Counted from the first letter of the stretch, positions 1 to 8,451 are shown. The stretch: 64,000 nt of DNA from Bryobacteraceae bacterium (GCA_030041985.1 JASIAM010000266.1:1-64000), one strand, 5' to 3'. Translations and numbers: made by a program. The notes: generated from the sequence alone by a model not told the origin.

Positions 1-269
1 TCTCTTAATCGGAAATCGGCTCATCGGTCCACCGATTCCTGTCTTGCAGACCGTGCTGCACTCAAGGCGAATCCTTGCCCTGCGCGGTCTTACAAGACAG
101 CATCCGGAACTGCCACGGAGTTTGGAGCGTCCCGAGACATAGTAACAGAACGTTCTGCAGATGTGGGTTACGCTTTTTCACCCCGCAGAACGCGGCGACC
201 GAGACTGCACTCGCATGAGACTGCACTCGCTGACGCGGCCTGAAACCCGCCATCGGGCTTGGTTAGCCG
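1..269. other. Left-edge region with no convincing gene
   Basis: No reading frame here has recognisable content. The only structure seen is a 14-bp direct repeat (GAGACTGCACTCGC at 201-214 and 217-230) separated by two bases. The stretch ends at the left inverted repeat of the small mobile element at 270. It may be decayed coding DNA, but I cannot name a source. Confidence 0.5.
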
Positions 270-286
270 CAATACTGTTCACTTAA
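270..286 (+). repeat. Left terminal inverted repeat of the IS4-type element
   Basis: The 17 bases are the exact reverse complement of 557-573. They mark the left boundary of the 304-bp element. Confidence 0.8.
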
Positions 287-556
287 ATAACATTTCCATG
301 TTATTCTGTTTCGGGGCTCCAGGCCTCCGAAGGAGGCTCTGTTATGCGAGTTGCCGCCGTAGAATCTACCACACTCGCGACGGCCGGCTACGACGAAGCC
401 GGTCCATCCTCGACGAAATTCTTGAGGAGCGTGTGGTTTCGAGTCGCAACCGCATCAACCCACGTGGCGTTAAGCGCAAGATGAGCAATTATCCTTTGCG
501 CCCACGTAAGCACCAGCCAACACAACGAGTGGATTTTGCCAAGCGGATAAGGATCG

Positions 557-573
557 TTAAGTGAACAGTATTG
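557..573 (-). repeat. Right terminal inverted repeat of the IS4-type element
   Basis: Exact inverted copy of 270-286. The stop codon of the transposase remnant (562-564) lies inside it, as is common where a transposase gene runs into the right end of an insertion sequence. Confidence 0.8.
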
Positions 574-810
574 GGATTAGCTTCGGCGGCATGCGGAAAC
601 GTGATGTTTCGCGATGGCAAAACAGATTTTCCTGGCACGACTATGGCCGGCTTTGCCAGAAATCTTTCCATGCTGTTGGATCGCGACGTAATCGATAAGA
701 CGAGAATAACCGGATTCTATGATGTCCATCTCGATGTGCGTCCAGTGCCGCTGCCCGCGGATGATTCTGAGCCGAGTGACGATGCCCAGCCAGCCTCGGC
801 GAATTCAGGT
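574..810 (+). pseudogene. Fragment of a TIGR03435-type soil-associated protein
   Basis: The plus-strand frame reads TTMAGFARNLSMLLDRDVID followed by KTRITGFYDVHLDV. This matches the characteristic near-C-terminal part of the TIGR03435 family (a TMAQFA, then GRPVVDKTGLTG, then YDF pattern), which is expanded in Solibacter-like acidobacteria. The N-terminal two thirds are missing: the frame begins at the right end of the IS4-type element. The usual C-terminal block after the YDF motif is also missing, replaced by unrelated residues before a stop at 861. I read it as a truncated relic. The family's function is unknown. Confidence 0.55.
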
Positions 811-821
811 TTTGACTTTGA

Positions 822-860
822 ATTCGCCTTCCTCAGTGTCTCTGTGTCTTCTCGGCGGTG
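822..860. repeat. Simple CTCTGTGTCT-like dispersed sequence
   Basis: The run around CTCAGTGTCTCTGTGTCTTC has the low-complexity CTCTGTGTCTCTGTG pattern that recurs between genes in many bacterial genomes. It sits between the TIGR03435 fragment and the downstream phosphoesterase. It is recognised by pattern only; copy number cannot be judged from this window. Confidence 0.3.
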
Positions 861-863
861 AAC

Positions 864-2114
864 TCACTGGTGATCCGGGCACGGCCAGGCCACGCCACCA
901 TTCTCGTCATAGAATGTCTCGCTGATAGACGCACCATTGAGACGCAGCACCGCGAAGCCGTTCAGCACCCGCTCGGGAATGTCGGGATCGTTCGCCGGAC
1001 GCTTCTCGAACCACGCCACGTTGGCCGCGTTTTCGAGTTCCGTCGCCAAGCCCCACGGAAGGGCGCCATGGCCGCAGCAGCGGCACGCTACGTTGCGGCC
1101 TTGCGGGTCCTGGTTCTGGTAAACCACTCCGGCGTGCACATGCCCCCAATACCAATAGGCCGGCCCTTTGTTGACCGGGAACCCGCTCATCACCTGATCC
1201 CACAGAGCCGTCGTGCTCGAACCATCCTCCGACAGAGCATTATGGTGCGTCAGAACGATCACCTTCTTGTTCTTCGCCACCATTTGCTGCAGAAATTGAA
1301 CCTGCGTTCCCGTCTCGGGGCCGAGTGAGCCGTCCATGTACAGATTGAGATCGTCGGAAAAATAAGCTGAATCCAGGCCCACGATCACCCAGTTGCTGTT
1401 TTCCAACGCGAAGTAACTGCAGCCGCTCTGCTTTGCGAAGGGCGCATTGGCAATCGCCTGAAAGTAAGGCTTGGCGCCGGAATACATTTCGTGGTTGGAA
1501 TTTAAGGCGAATGATCCCTCGGGCGCCGGAGGCCACAGGCTCACCATCAGGTGCTGTTCCTCATCCTGAGTGCCCGCGTAGTAAACGTCGCCCAAATGAA
1601 TCGTAAGGTCCGGCGCGAGCAGTGCCATATGATTGCGCACATCCGTGCTGGGCGCCGGGTTGGCGGTAGTTCGCCAGTCGCCCGTTCCCCAATCTCCCGC
1701 CAGCGCGATACCTACGTTATCCGGTATGGGAACAACCTGGGGACTCGCGATAAAATCATGCTTCCCCGGAATCAGACTCTCCAGAAATACGGCAAACGCT
1801 TCCGCCCACCCGGGATCGAGCTGTTCATACTTGCCCGTCCCCCAAATGGTGCCGTCCGGACCCACGTCGACCACAACGCCCGCATCCAGACCCGCCACTA
1901 CGCCATCGGAATCGCCCGTGAGCGCACTGTGGGCGAGCATCAGATGATGAGCGGCCGCCGGACCGGAAGGTGCTCTCTTAGATTGCACAACGCTTACCGC
2001 CTGCTGGTTCGCAGCCAACACCGCCGGTGCGATACGGCTCCGCTTGCCGGAATCTAGTTTCTGCCAAGCCGCTTTGATCCGGCTGGCAATGACAGCGTCA
2101 ATTGAAATTTTCAT
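864..2114 (-). CDS. Metallophosphoesterase (calcineurin-like)
   Basis: This 416-residue protein carries the ordered metal-binding motifs of the calcineurin-like phosphoesterase fold: GDWGTGD, HLGDVYYAGT, NSNHEMYSG, LTHHNALS and YWGHVHAG. The GD, GNH-like and GHxH elements would bind two metal ions and hydrolyse a phosphoester. An N-terminal region of about 130 residues precedes the domain and has no clear signal peptide. The substrate cannot be told from sequence; purple-acid-phosphatase-like and nucleotide diesterase activities are both possible. A TACAAT hexamer lies about 28 nt before the ATG. The gene stands alone, ending just after decayed DNA. Confidence 0.85.
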   Translation of the reverse strand: MKISIDAVIASRIKAAWQKLDSGKRSRIAPAVLAANQQAVSVVQSKRAPSGPAAAHHLMLAHSALTGDSDGVVAGLDAGVVVDVGPDGTIWGTGKYEQLDPGWAEAFAVFLESLIPGKHDFIASPQVVPIPDNVGIALAGDWGTGDWRTTANPAPSTDVRNHMALLAPDLTIHLGDVYYAGTQDEEQHLMVSLWPPAPEGSFALNSNHEMYSGAKPYFQAIANAPFAKQSGCSYFALENSNWVIVGLDSAYFSDDLNLYMDGSLGPETGTQVQFLQQMVAKNKKVIVLTHHNALSEDGSSTTALWDQVMSGFPVNKGPAYWYWGHVHAGVVYQNQDPQGRNVACRCCGHGALPWGLATELENAANVAWFEKRPANDPDIPERVLNGFAVLRLNGASISETFYDENGGVAWPCPDHQ

Positions 2115-2214
2115 GGGGGGAGTGAGTGGAAGAACTATTGTACAGATTTAGAGGGCGGGCACGGAAGGTTTCCTTCTCCCCATGTCTTCCATCGCCCGCC
2201 GTGGTGTGGGCTTG

Positions 2215-2469
2215 TTACCGGTGGAAGTGGGCATAGCCATGGAAATGCGCAACCGGCGGGGCCCAATAGCCCCCACGCCACACGCGTCTGCCGCCCACGA
2301 AATACCAGCCGCCCGCCACCCACGTATATCCGGGCCCGGGGCAAACCGGTACTGCCGCCACCACCGGCGCTGGCGCCACCGGGACGCCCACCCCGATACT
2401 CACAGCAACACGCGGTGCTGCCAGCATGCAACTGGCTGCTAGTAAAAGCCCTGCAATCATCTTTTTCAT
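2215..2469 (-). CDS. Small exported WXXGXW-repeat protein
   Basis: I chose the ATG at 2469 because a strong GGAGG ribosome site precedes it and the product then begins with a signal peptide (MKKMIAGLLLAASC). A longer frame to 2559 has no such support. The ~84-residue product has a lipobox-like LLAASC and, after cleavage, the aromatic repeat WVAGGWYFVGG ... VWRGGYW. That resembles the WXXGXW/YXWGXW two-copy repeat found in small secreted bacterial proteins of unknown function. The C-terminus is His-rich (HFHGYAHFHR), which may bind metal. Confidence 0.7.
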   Translation of the reverse strand: MKKMIAGLLLAASCMLAAPRVAVSIGVGVPVAPAPVVAAVPVCPGPGYTWVAGGWYFVGGRRVWRGGYWAPPVAHFHGYAHFHR

Positions 2470-2699
2470 GGTCTTCGTGCCTCCTGCTGCCCTTGGCAAA
2501 GGCAAACCGCATGCCACGCGTAACTGCTTGAAATTATGGCTACTTCTCCGAAGCTCCATGGTTGCTGGCCACCGCCACGGTGGTTTTCAGCCAAAGGCCC
2601 CGCAAGCCGCCTCCCGTGGTTGTGCGAAACCGCGCGTTCTTTACGATTGGCACCAGGGTTCTCGCCCAATCTGCGGCCCGAAACGGGAGAGAATGAAGC

Positions 2700-3371
2700 G
2701 TGCGTCTGTTATGTATGTTTGAGCGAACCTTTCTCGTGGCGCTGATCGCACCGGGGTTTCTAGCTGCCCAGCAACCCCCGCCTGGTGATGCTCCGCCAGT
2801 CACACAGCCGGCGCTGCCGGACGCTGTCGGGACGCCACTTCCCAGCAATTGGACAAAAATGAGCGTGAAAGAGAAGTTTCGCTACGACGCTCGGCATCTG
2901 TTCGAGCTAGACAACATTATCTTCGCGGGCATGGGTGCCGCTTTAGACCAGGAGCGCGACCGCCCGGGCGCCTGGGGTGAGGGGTGGGGACCCTACTTCG
3001 AACGCTATGCCTCGCATCTGGGCCAATACGCCGTGCAACGATCCATTGCCTTCGGGGTACAAGCGGTCGACCACGAGGATGCCCGCTATTTCCGCTCCAC
3101 CAAGACAACCTTAGGGGGCCGGGTTGCCGATGCCTTTCTGCATACCGTCTGGCGGCATGATGATAGCGGCGGTATGATGCCTGCCTATAGCGAATTTTTC
3201 GGCGATTACGGCGCCGCTGCGCTCTCCCGTTATTTGTGGTGGCCGCAGCGATTTCACAATGGCAAAGCGGTGTTCATCGCGGGTTCCGACACTATTCTGA
3301 TCGATGCCGGAATCAACCTGTTCCACGAGTTCACCCCCGATATCAAACGCCGCCTGCACCTGGGTCGTTAA
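2700..3371 (+). CDS. Exported protein of unknown function
   Basis: The GTG at 2700 has a GGGAGA ribosome site nine bases upstream; the ATG at 2715 has none, so the GTG is preferred. Residues 1-24 form a signal peptide ending near LAAQQ, followed by a Pro-rich linker. The rest (about 190 residues) has motifs such as GWGPYFERY, VDHEDARYF and HEFTPDIKRR, and a Gly/Ala-rich helix pattern that could be membrane associated. I recall similar proteins in acidobacterial genomes but cannot name a characterised family. No partner gene is adjacent. Confidence 0.65.
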   Translation: MRLLCMFERTFLVALIAPGFLAAQQPPPGDAPPVTQPALPDAVGTPLPSNWTKMSVKEKFRYDARHLFELDNIIFAGMGAALDQERDRPGAWGEGWGPYFERYASHLGQYAVQRSIAFGVQAVDHEDARYFRSTKTTLGGRVADAFLHTVWRHDDSGGMMPAYSEFFGDYGAAALSRYLWWPQRFHNGKAVFIAGSDTILIDAGINLFHEFTPDIKRRLHLGR

Positions 3372-3463
3372 AGCCTCAGTGGGGCGGCGCTCAATCCCTG
3401 GATTAACTGAATAAAAGGTATTCAAGCCGTTCTTGCGGGGCGCGCCTATGCATCTGCTGGGCG

Positions 3464-3688
3464 TTACTCTTGAGCAGGCAACTGCTGCTCAATCTCGCGC
3501 CAAGCACTGATTTTGAGGCGGCGGCAGACCCAGCAAAGTGGTTCCGGGGCCACACTGGTGGTGTCTGCGCCACAAACCGAACACCGCATCGTCTTCTTCA
3601 ATCGATCTGTCGATATCGATTGCTTGGCCTGTTCCAGAATCTCGGGCGGGATCACCGGCTCCGGTCTAATCTGTCCTTTGCGTCGCAT
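3464..3688 (-). CDS. Small zinc-ribbon protein
   Basis: A ~74-residue protein with two CxxC knuckles, CSVCGAD and CWVCRR, about 16 residues apart, which is a plausible single zinc site. The ATG at 3688 is taken as start; a TTG five codons upstream is possible. The N-terminal half is basic and polar, the C-terminal half a short helix. It lies in a cluster of four very small genes, two leftward and two rightward, three of which have zinc-ligand patterns. The role is unknown; a nucleic-acid or protein adaptor is plausible. Confidence 0.6.
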   Translation of the reverse strand: MRRKGQIRPEPVIPPEILEQAKQSISTDRLKKTMRCSVCGADTTSVAPEPLCWVCRRLKISAWREIEQQLPAQE

Positions 3689-3753
3689 ACAATCTTGTTT
3701 CAATATCGCAAAAATCCCCGTAGCCTACAACCCCACCAAAGGGCTTACCCGTA

Positions 3754-3936
3754 CTAAGCAGCTTCCGGCACCTGTACTATCACGGCTACATCGAGAGAAC
3801 AGCCGCAGCGCGGGCACCGCTGGCCCGCCACTACGCGCGGCTGCTTACCGCGTAAATCGATATCTGCCGGAACGGTGTGTGTACAAATCGGGCAATGGAC
3901 TTGGCCCAAGGTTCGGTTTTCAAGGAGTACTTTCAT
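3754..3936 (-). CDS. Small zinc-ribbon protein
   Basis: This 60-residue protein has CPICTH near residue 16 and CPRCGC near residue 41, a classical treble of CxxC knuckles for one zinc ion. A GAGG ribosome site lies about seven bases before the ATG. It is transcribed away from the DUF3467 gene, so the 98-bp gap at 3937-4034 probably holds two divergent promoters. No enzymatic domain fits in the length. Confidence 0.6.
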   Translation of the reverse strand: MKVLLENRTLGQVHCPICTHTVPADIDLRGKQPRVVAGQRCPRCGCSLDVAVIVQVPEAA

Positions 3937-4034
3937 GTGTTTCGCCTCACTAGATCGGACGGCTATTTCATAGCAACGGTTGTGCCAAAATCGTAAAGAT
4001 TTTTAAGCGTGCCTGCGATGCTACCCTGTAAGCT

Positions 4035-4328
4035 ATGACATCCCAGCAGCCTGCTCCCAAGATCCAACTCTCCACCACTCCCGACTACCGCGAAAATTAC
4101 GCCAATAGCGTGCAGGTGCGGGTGAATCTCTGGGACTTCCTGCTGCTGTTCGGGCGTATCAATCAGGCCACTCCCGATAGCGTAAACATCCAGAATTTTC
4201 AGGGTATCTACGTCAGCCCCCAGCAGGCCAAAGCGCTGCTGAACGTGCTCCAGCAGAATGTCAATCAGTACGAAACGGCCTTCGGGGAAATTCGTCTCGA
4301 GCCGCACGCCCCCGGTGTTGTCCAGTAG
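4035..4328 (+). CDS. DUF3467 family protein
   Basis: The 97-residue product matches DUF3467: YANSVQVRVNLWDFLLLFG near the start, then VSPQQAKALLNVLQQN and a final YETAFGEI. These proteins are small, soluble and of unknown function, and occur across bacteria and archaea. The start ATG at 4035 follows a TACCCT hexamer by seven bases and has no ribosome site. It faces a short zinc-finger gene in the same direction 86 bp downstream. Confidence 0.8.
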   Translation: MTSQQPAPKIQLSTTPDYRENYANSVQVRVNLWDFLLLFGRINQATPDSVNIQNFQGIYVSPQQAKALLNVLQQNVNQYETAFGEIRLEPHAPGVVQ

Positions 4329-4414
4329 CATCACCTTCACCGCTCTGGAATGCCGATTGCACCCTCTTATTGGCAGAAATTCTCGCGCCCAAAAACTAAA
4401 TGAAGGAGAGAAGT

Positions 4415-4573
4415 ATGGCGCAACCCACTTACACTTGTGAAGCGTGTGGGAAACAGTTCAACAGCTTGCCCGAACTAGAAGAGCACACCCAGAACTGCCC
4501 CGAAGTAGCGCGGCTCCGTTCGGCGGGCCAACCCAAAACCAGAAAAGCCGGCAGCCACGATCCCCAAACCTGA
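4415..4573 (+). CDS. Tiny C2H2-like zinc-finger protein (52 aa)
   Basis: The ATG at 4415 has a GAAGGAGAG ribosome site three to four bases upstream. The 52 residues hold one finger of the form C-x2-C-x12-H-x3-C (CEACGKQFNSLPELEEHTQ then NC), so the last ligand is Cys instead of His. A basic tail (KTRKAGSH) follows. Classical C2H2-type fingers are uncommon in bacteria. It probably binds nucleic acid or a protein partner; neighbouring genes give no specific role. It is too short to appear in usual length-filtered gene lists. Confidence 0.65.
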   Translation: MAQPTYTCEACGKQFNSLPELEEHTQNCPEVARLRSAGQPKTRKAGSHDPQT

Positions 4574-4595
4574 TCGCAAGCCAAGCCTGACCGGC

Positions 4596-5009
4596 TCAAG
4601 CAAGGAACGGATTCACAATCCGCACACCTCCAAGGACGCCGCCGTGCTGCAGATCTTCGCTATACAGCACGGCGGCGCCCGCAGCCCGCGCGGCGTGCAC
4701 GATCAGAGCATCCCAAAATGAGATGTGCGTCAGCCGATGCAGTTCGATCGCCGACACGATATCCCGCGGCTCGAAACAAACCACACGATGGCGAGCAAAG
4801 ATTTCAATCTTCTGCTGCGCAAGCTCCACAGGAACACGCAATTTGCGCGTCGCCACCGAGAAATATTCCTGCAGCACCTGGAGTGAAAACACGGCTGTCT
4901 CGTTTCGAAGGTGCTCCTCTACCAAATCGATCGCCACCCTCTGCTTAACGGGCGACGAAGTGTCGTCCATGTACGCCAGAATGTTGGAATCAAAGAAGAT
5001 CAGTGGCAC
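4596..5009 (-). CDS. VapC-like PIN-domain toxin
   Basis: A 137-residue PIN-domain protein. Acidic residues expected of the Mg-dependent RNase site are present: FFDSNILAYM (first Asp), a Glu in the middle (LQEYF) and the SFWDAL Asp. Such toxins cut tRNA or rRNA when the antitoxin is degraded. The start is GTG, and its G is also the last base of the antitoxin stop (TAGTG), so the two are translationally coupled. The antitoxin is immediately upstream in the same operon. Confidence 0.85.
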   Translation of the reverse strand: MPLIFFDSNILAYMDDTSSPVKQRVAIDLVEEHLRNETAVFSLQVLQEYFSVATRKLRVPVELAQQKIEIFARHRVVCFEPRDIVSAIELHRLTHISFWDALIVHAARAAGAAVLYSEDLQHGGVLGGVRIVNPFLA

Positions 5010-5239
5010 TAGAACTTTCGCTCGTGGATCTCGTCGCGGTTAAACTTCCAACCCTTGCGGTCGCCCTTGGCGAGCAGCGATAGCCGCGTCAACTCTTCCG
5101 CATCAGCCGCGGGATCCCGCTTCCCCACAAACTGTTCCAGATAGTCCCGCACAAGCTGGTTGACGCTGGTCCCGAGCGTTTCCGCCCGCCGCCGCGCCTC
5201 CCGAAGGACATCATCATCAATCGAGAGAGTCACATTCAT
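5009..5239 (-). CDS. VapB-like ribbon-helix-helix antitoxin
   Basis: The product reads MNVTLSIDDDVLREARRRAE at its N-terminus, a ribbon-helix-helix DNA-binding domain, with a C-terminal tail (residues 45-76) for toxin binding. I place the start at the ATG at 5239 rather than at 5260. The upstream ATG lies inside a good sigma-70-type promoter, whose predicted start site is the A of the ATG at 5239. The palindrome CACATAATATGTG overlaps the -10 box and is a likely operator for autorepression. Confidence 0.8.
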   Translation of the reverse strand: MNVTLSIDDDVLREARRRAETLGTSVNQLVRDYLEQFVGKRDPAADAEELTRLSLLAKGDRKGWKFNRDEIHERKF

Positions 5240-5242
5240 ATT

Positions 5243-5255
5243 CACATAATATGTG
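5243..5255. promoter_or_regulatory. Palindromic operator candidate of vapBC
   Basis: CACAT-AAT-ATGTG, perfect arms of 5 bp, covers the -10 hexamer of the antitoxin promoter. Position and symmetry suit binding by the dimeric ribbon-helix-helix antitoxin. Confidence 0.5.
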
Positions 5256-5274
5256 CACACTGCCTATGCGTCAA
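5246..5274 (-). promoter_or_regulatory. Promoter of vapBC (TTGACG-N17-TATTAT), probably leaderless
   Basis: On the minus strand TTGACG (5274-5269) is separated by exactly 17 bases from TATTAT (5251-5246). Six bases later comes the antitoxin ATG. Transcription would start at or within a base of the A of ATG, giving an mRNA without a leader. No ribosome site is present. Confidence 0.65.
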
Positions 5275-5293
5275 CCTTCCAGTGGGGCCGGGG

Positions 5294-5323
5294 CTTCTGC
5301 CCGGCGTTTCGCTCGGGCAGAAG
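5294..5323. other. Perfect 10-bp inverted repeat between divergent genes
   Basis: CTTCTGCCCG at 5294-5303 and CGGGCAGAAG at 5314-5323 form a perfect stem with a 10-base loop. It lies upstream of both vapB and the bicupin gene and has no T-tract. It may be an old terminator or a protein site. Confidence 0.5.
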
Positions 5324-5446
5324 AACGCGCCGGACATATCCAAAACAGCACCATGCATGCATTACTTCCCCCCATTCCGCCTCTCAGCCAACAGTCCCCG
5401 CCCGCCGTTCCCCGCGATTAATATAAGATGAGCAGGAATCGAGGAA

Positions 5447-6265
5447 ATGCACCACGTCTCGACCATTAACGAAGCTGCGGCACAAACCCCGGAGCTGTAT
5501 CACACGCATGCGAGCGGGTTCCGGCGCGCAACCTATGTTGACCGCAGTATGGGCTCCGTGCACATGGGAACAGCGATTTGTTGGCTCGCGCCGCAGGGCG
5601 AAATTCATACCCACCTGCACTCCTTTGAAGAAAGCTTCTATCTTCTCGAAGGATCGCTCGAGGCCCGAATCGGCGATCAGCGCCACTCGTTGCAGCCCGG
5701 TAATTTCGGCTTGATTCCCACCGGTGTGCCCCACGCTTTTCGCAATGCTGCCGGCAAAACGGCCCGTTGGTTGGAGATGCAAGCCCCCCAACCGCGCCCT
5801 TCCGGTTATAGCCGCGATACCTTCTTTGTAGATGCCCCGTCTGCCACCGCTCCCTCGGATTCCTTGCTCGGCTACTTCGATGAATCCCTGTTGCCGCGCC
5901 CAGGCGGCCCGTCGCAAATGGAGGGCTTCAATCCGACCACGGGCGTGGCCATCAAAATGTTCGTGGATCGCTCCTTTGGCGCAGTTCATCAATCGCTTTT
6001 CCTGATTCAATATCAGCCAGGATCCCACATCGACCCCCACGATCACACCTTCGAAGAGTCGTACCTGATCGTCAGCGGACGCGTGCGCGCCACGGCGGAT
6101 GGTAAGCTGTATAACCTTGGTCCGGGCGACGTTATCTGGACCGGTGTCGGCTGCATCCACAGCTTTGAAAATGCCGGAACCGAACCGGTACGCTGGATCG
6201 AGACGCAGGCGCCGCTTCCGCCAGCGAAAGAAGTTTTCCGCTTTGAAAAGGATTGGGTCAAGTAA
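5447..6265 (+). CDS. Bicupin protein (two cupin domains)
   Basis: A 272-residue duplication of the cupin fold. Domain 1 (about 40-115) has [16 protein letters not shown] and later GVPHAF. Domain 2 (about 165-250) has [16 protein letters not shown] and later GVGCIHSF. Each gives the His-x-His-x4-Glu ... His set that binds one metal ion. The layout resembles bicupins such as ureidoglycine aminohydrolase and ring-cleaving dioxygenases, but no close match is asserted. The stop is two bases before the hpaB-type start, so it is first in an operon with a flavin-dependent hydroxylase. It may act on the aromatic product or remove a side group. Confidence 0.75.
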   Translation: MHHVSTINEAAAQTPELYHTHASGFRRATYVDRSMGSVHMGTAICWLAPQGEIHTHLHSFEESFYLLEGSLEARIGDQRHSLQPGNFGLIPTGVPHAFRNAAGKTARWLEMQAPQPRPSGYSRDTFFVDAPSATAPSDSLLGYFDESLLPRPGGPSQMEGFNPTTGVAIKMFVDRSFGAVHQSLFLIQYQPGSHIDPHDHTFEESYLIVSGRVRATADGKLYNLGPGDVIWTGVGCIHSFENAGTEPVRWIETQAPLPPAKEVFRFEKDWVK

Positions 6266-6267
6266 AA

Positions 6268-7854
6268 ATGCTAGCCAACGAAAAAACCGAGTCCGCCGAA
6301 ACGGCCCCCGCCACCAGAACCCGGCCGCTGACTGGCGCGGAATACATGGAGAGCTTGCGCGACGGGCGCGAAATCTGGATCTATGGCGAGCGCGTGAAGG
6401 ACGTCACCACCCACCCCGCGTTCCGCAATACCGTCCGCATGCTCGCCCGCCTCTACGACGCTTTGCACGGTGAAAAGAAAAGTATCCTGTGCAGCGAAAC
6501 CGATACCGGTAGCGGCGGCTATACGCAGAAATTCTACAAAGCCACCCGCAGCGCCGAGGAATTGGTGGCCTCCCGGGATGCCATCGCCGAGTGGGCCCGC
6601 GTCACCTACGGCTGGATGGGCCGCAGCCCCGATTATAAAGCCGCATTCCTGGCCACCCTGGGCGCCAACCCCGACTTCTACCATCCTTTCCAGGAAAACG
6701 CCCGCCGCTGGTACAAACACGTCCAGGAAGAAGTCACCTTCGTCAATCACGCCATCGTCAATCCACCCGTCGATCGCAATAAGGAACTCTCCGAAGTGCG
6801 CGATGTCTATATGCACGTCGAAAAGGAAACTGATGGCGGCCTCATCGTCAGCGGCGCAAAAGTAGTGGCCACCACCTCCACCCTCACCCACTACAACTTC
6901 ATCGCCAACAATGGTGCACTGCCGATCAAGACCAAAGACTTCGCCTTCGTCTGCATCGTGCCCAGCGACGCTCCCGGCATGAAACTCTTCTGCCGGCCTT
7001 CTTATGAAATGATGGCTCAGGCCATCGGCAGCCCCTTCGATTACCCGCTCTCCAGCCGCCTGGATGAAAACGATTCGATCATCGTCTTCGATAAGGTCTT
7101 CGTTCCCTGGGAAAATGTGTTCGCCTATGGCGATATCGACAAGGTGAATAATTTCTTCCCCCGGTCCGGTTTCCTCCCGCGCTTCATGTTCCATGGCTGC
7201 ACGCGGCTGGCAGTGAAGTTCGATTTCATCGCCGGCCTCCTGCTGAAGGCTGTGGATGCCACCGGCGCTAAGGATTTCCGCGGCGTGCAAGCCCAGGTAG
7301 GTGAAGTGCTCGCCTGGCGCAACCTGTTTTGGGGCCTCACCGATGCCATGGCCCGCACCACTACTCCCTGGACTCCCGGCTACGTTTTGCCCAACCTCGA
7401 TTACGGCCTCTCCTACCGCGTTATGTCCAGCATGGCTTATCCCAAAATCAAGGAAATTGTCGAGAACGTGCTCGCCAGCGCGCTGATCTACTTGCCTTCC
7501 CACGCCAGTGACTTCAAAGTCCCCGAAATCCGTAAGTACCTCGAGCAGTTTGTTCGCGGCTCCAACGGCTACTCCGCTGTCGAACGAGTAAAACTCATGA
7601 AACTGATGTGGGATGCCGTCGGCACCGAGTTCGGCGGCCGTCATGAACTCTATGAGCGCAACTACTTCGGCAACCACGAAAGCATTCGCTTCGAAACTCT
7701 CATGGTGGCCGATGCCCTCGGGCAATCGGCGAAATACAAAGGTTTCGCCGAACAATGCATGGCCGAATACGACCTCGACGGTTGGACCGCGCCCGATCTC
7801 ATCAATCCGGAACACGTCGAAAGCGCGCTAAAACACGCCGCCGAGCCGGAATGA
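6268..7854 (+). CDS. 4-hydroxyphenylacetate 3-monooxygenase-type oxygenase (HpaB family)
   Basis: The 528-residue product belongs to the HpaB/PvcC family of FADH2-dependent aromatic hydroxylases. Family features include [20 protein letters not shown] at the N-terminus, the flavin-pocket region with [24 protein letters not shown], and a long C-terminal helical domain with [20 protein letters not shown]. The ATG at 6268 is chosen over the upstream TTG, which lies inside the bicupin gene. It overlaps the reductase gene by ATGA. The substrate is probably a phenol or catechol precursor but is not shown by sequence; dehydratase-type relatives (4-hydroxybutyryl-CoA) lack this kind of operon partner. 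Confidence 0.88.
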   Translation: MLANEKTESAETAPATRTRPLTGAEYMESLRDGREIWIYGERVKDVTTHPAFRNTVRMLARLYDALHGEKKSILCSETDTGSGGYTQKFYKATRSAEELVASRDAIAEWARVTYGWMGRSPDYKAAFLATLGANPDFYHPFQENARRWYKHVQEEVTFVNHAIVNPPVDRNKELSEVRDVYMHVEKETDGGLIVSGAKVVATTSTLTHYNFIANNGALPIKTKDFAFVCIVPSDAPGMKLFCRPSYEMMAQAIGSPFDYPLSSRLDENDSIIVFDKVFVPWENVFAYGDIDKVNNFFPRSGFLPRFMFHGCTRLAVKFDFIAGLLLKAVDATGAKDFRGVQAQVGEVLAWRNLFWGLTDAMARTTTPWTPGYVLPNLDYGLSYRVMSSMAYPKIKEIVENVLASALIYLPSHASDFKVPEIRKYLEQFVRGSNGYSAVERVKLMKLMWDAVGTEFGGRHELYERNYFGNHESIRFETLMVADALGQSAKYKGFAEQCMAEYDLDGWTAPDLINPEHVESALKHAAEPE

Positions 7855-8405
7855 CCCCGCCTCCTTTCGATATCCGCCAGTTCCGCAACGCGCTTGGCCG
7901 CTTCGCGAGCGGTGTCACTGTAGTCACCACCTGCTATCAGGGACACGCTCACGGCATGACAGCCAATGCCTTCGTATCGGTTTCGCTCGCTCCGCCGCTG
8001 GTTCTGGTCTCGCTTGATAATCGCGCGTACATGCATCGCGTTCTGCCGGAGACCGGCCGCTACGGTGTCAGTATTCTAAGTGAGGATCAGGAGACCTTTA
8101 GCAATCACTTCGCCGGACGCACCGTGGCAGGCATGCACATCCCTTTCACAGAGCGCATGGGCGTGCCCCTGCTCGAAGGCGCAATGGCCTGGTTCGTAGT
8201 CCAGGTCGTAGATGCCCACCCGGCCGGCGATCACACCCTCTACATTGGCCAGGTGGAACACTTTGAAGCCCGCGATGACCGCCCCCTCCTGTTCTATGCC
8301 GGCAAATATCAGCAGTTACGGGCCGCCGCGGCCAAGCCCACACCGTTTCCGCAAGATGAGTTTTCGCTCTTCTCCATCGGCAACATCGACCCGCCGATTA
8401 CGTAG
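7851..8405 (+). CDS. Flavin reductase (HpaC-like)
   Basis: A 184-residue flavin reductase domain. [20 protein letters not shown] followed by [10 protein letters not shown] is the FMN/FAD-binding signature, and FAGRTVAG lies mid-protein. The start ATG at 7851 overlaps the stop of the oxygenase gene (ATGA), giving tight coupling. Members of this family use NAD(P)H to reduce free flavin, which diffuses to the partner oxygenase. With the upstream HpaB-type protein it makes a two-component monooxygenase. Confidence 0.88.
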   Translation: MTPPPFDIRQFRNALGRFASGVTVVTTCYQGHAHGMTANAFVSVSLAPPLVLVSLDNRAYMHRVLPETGRYGVSILSEDQETFSNHFAGRTVAGMHIPFTERMGVPLLEGAMAWFVVQVVDAHPAGDHTLYIGQVEHFEARDDRPLLFYAGKYQQLRAAAAKPTPFPQDEFSLFSIGNIDPPIT

Positions 8406-8451
8406 CCCGCCGCCTGATCTATCATAGTTGAGACGTGCTACAGGAGGTTAG

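Larger units (their letters stand above)
270..573 (+). mobile_element. Internally deleted IS4-type element (MITE-like, 304 bp)
   Basis: A perfect 17-bp terminal inverted repeat (CAATACTGTTCACTTAA at 270-286, its complement at 557-573) encloses 304 bp. The plus-strand frame that ends with TGA at 562-564, inside the right repeat, encodes a tail with NPRGVKRKMSNYPLR. That closely resembles the C-terminus of IS4-family transposases (NPRVVKRKMS type). The rest of the transposase, including the DDE core, is absent, so the element keeps both ends and the last ~50 codons only. It could move only if a related transposase acts in trans. No clear target-site duplication is visible; GGTTAGCCG on the left and GGATTAGCT on the right are merely similar. 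Confidence 0.7.

Noticed and set aside
6271-7815. 514-codon open frame on the minus strand opposite hpaB
   Set aside because: It is antisense to a clear HpaB-family gene, has low-complexity His/Gly/Glu composition and no motifs. It arises from GC-biased third positions.
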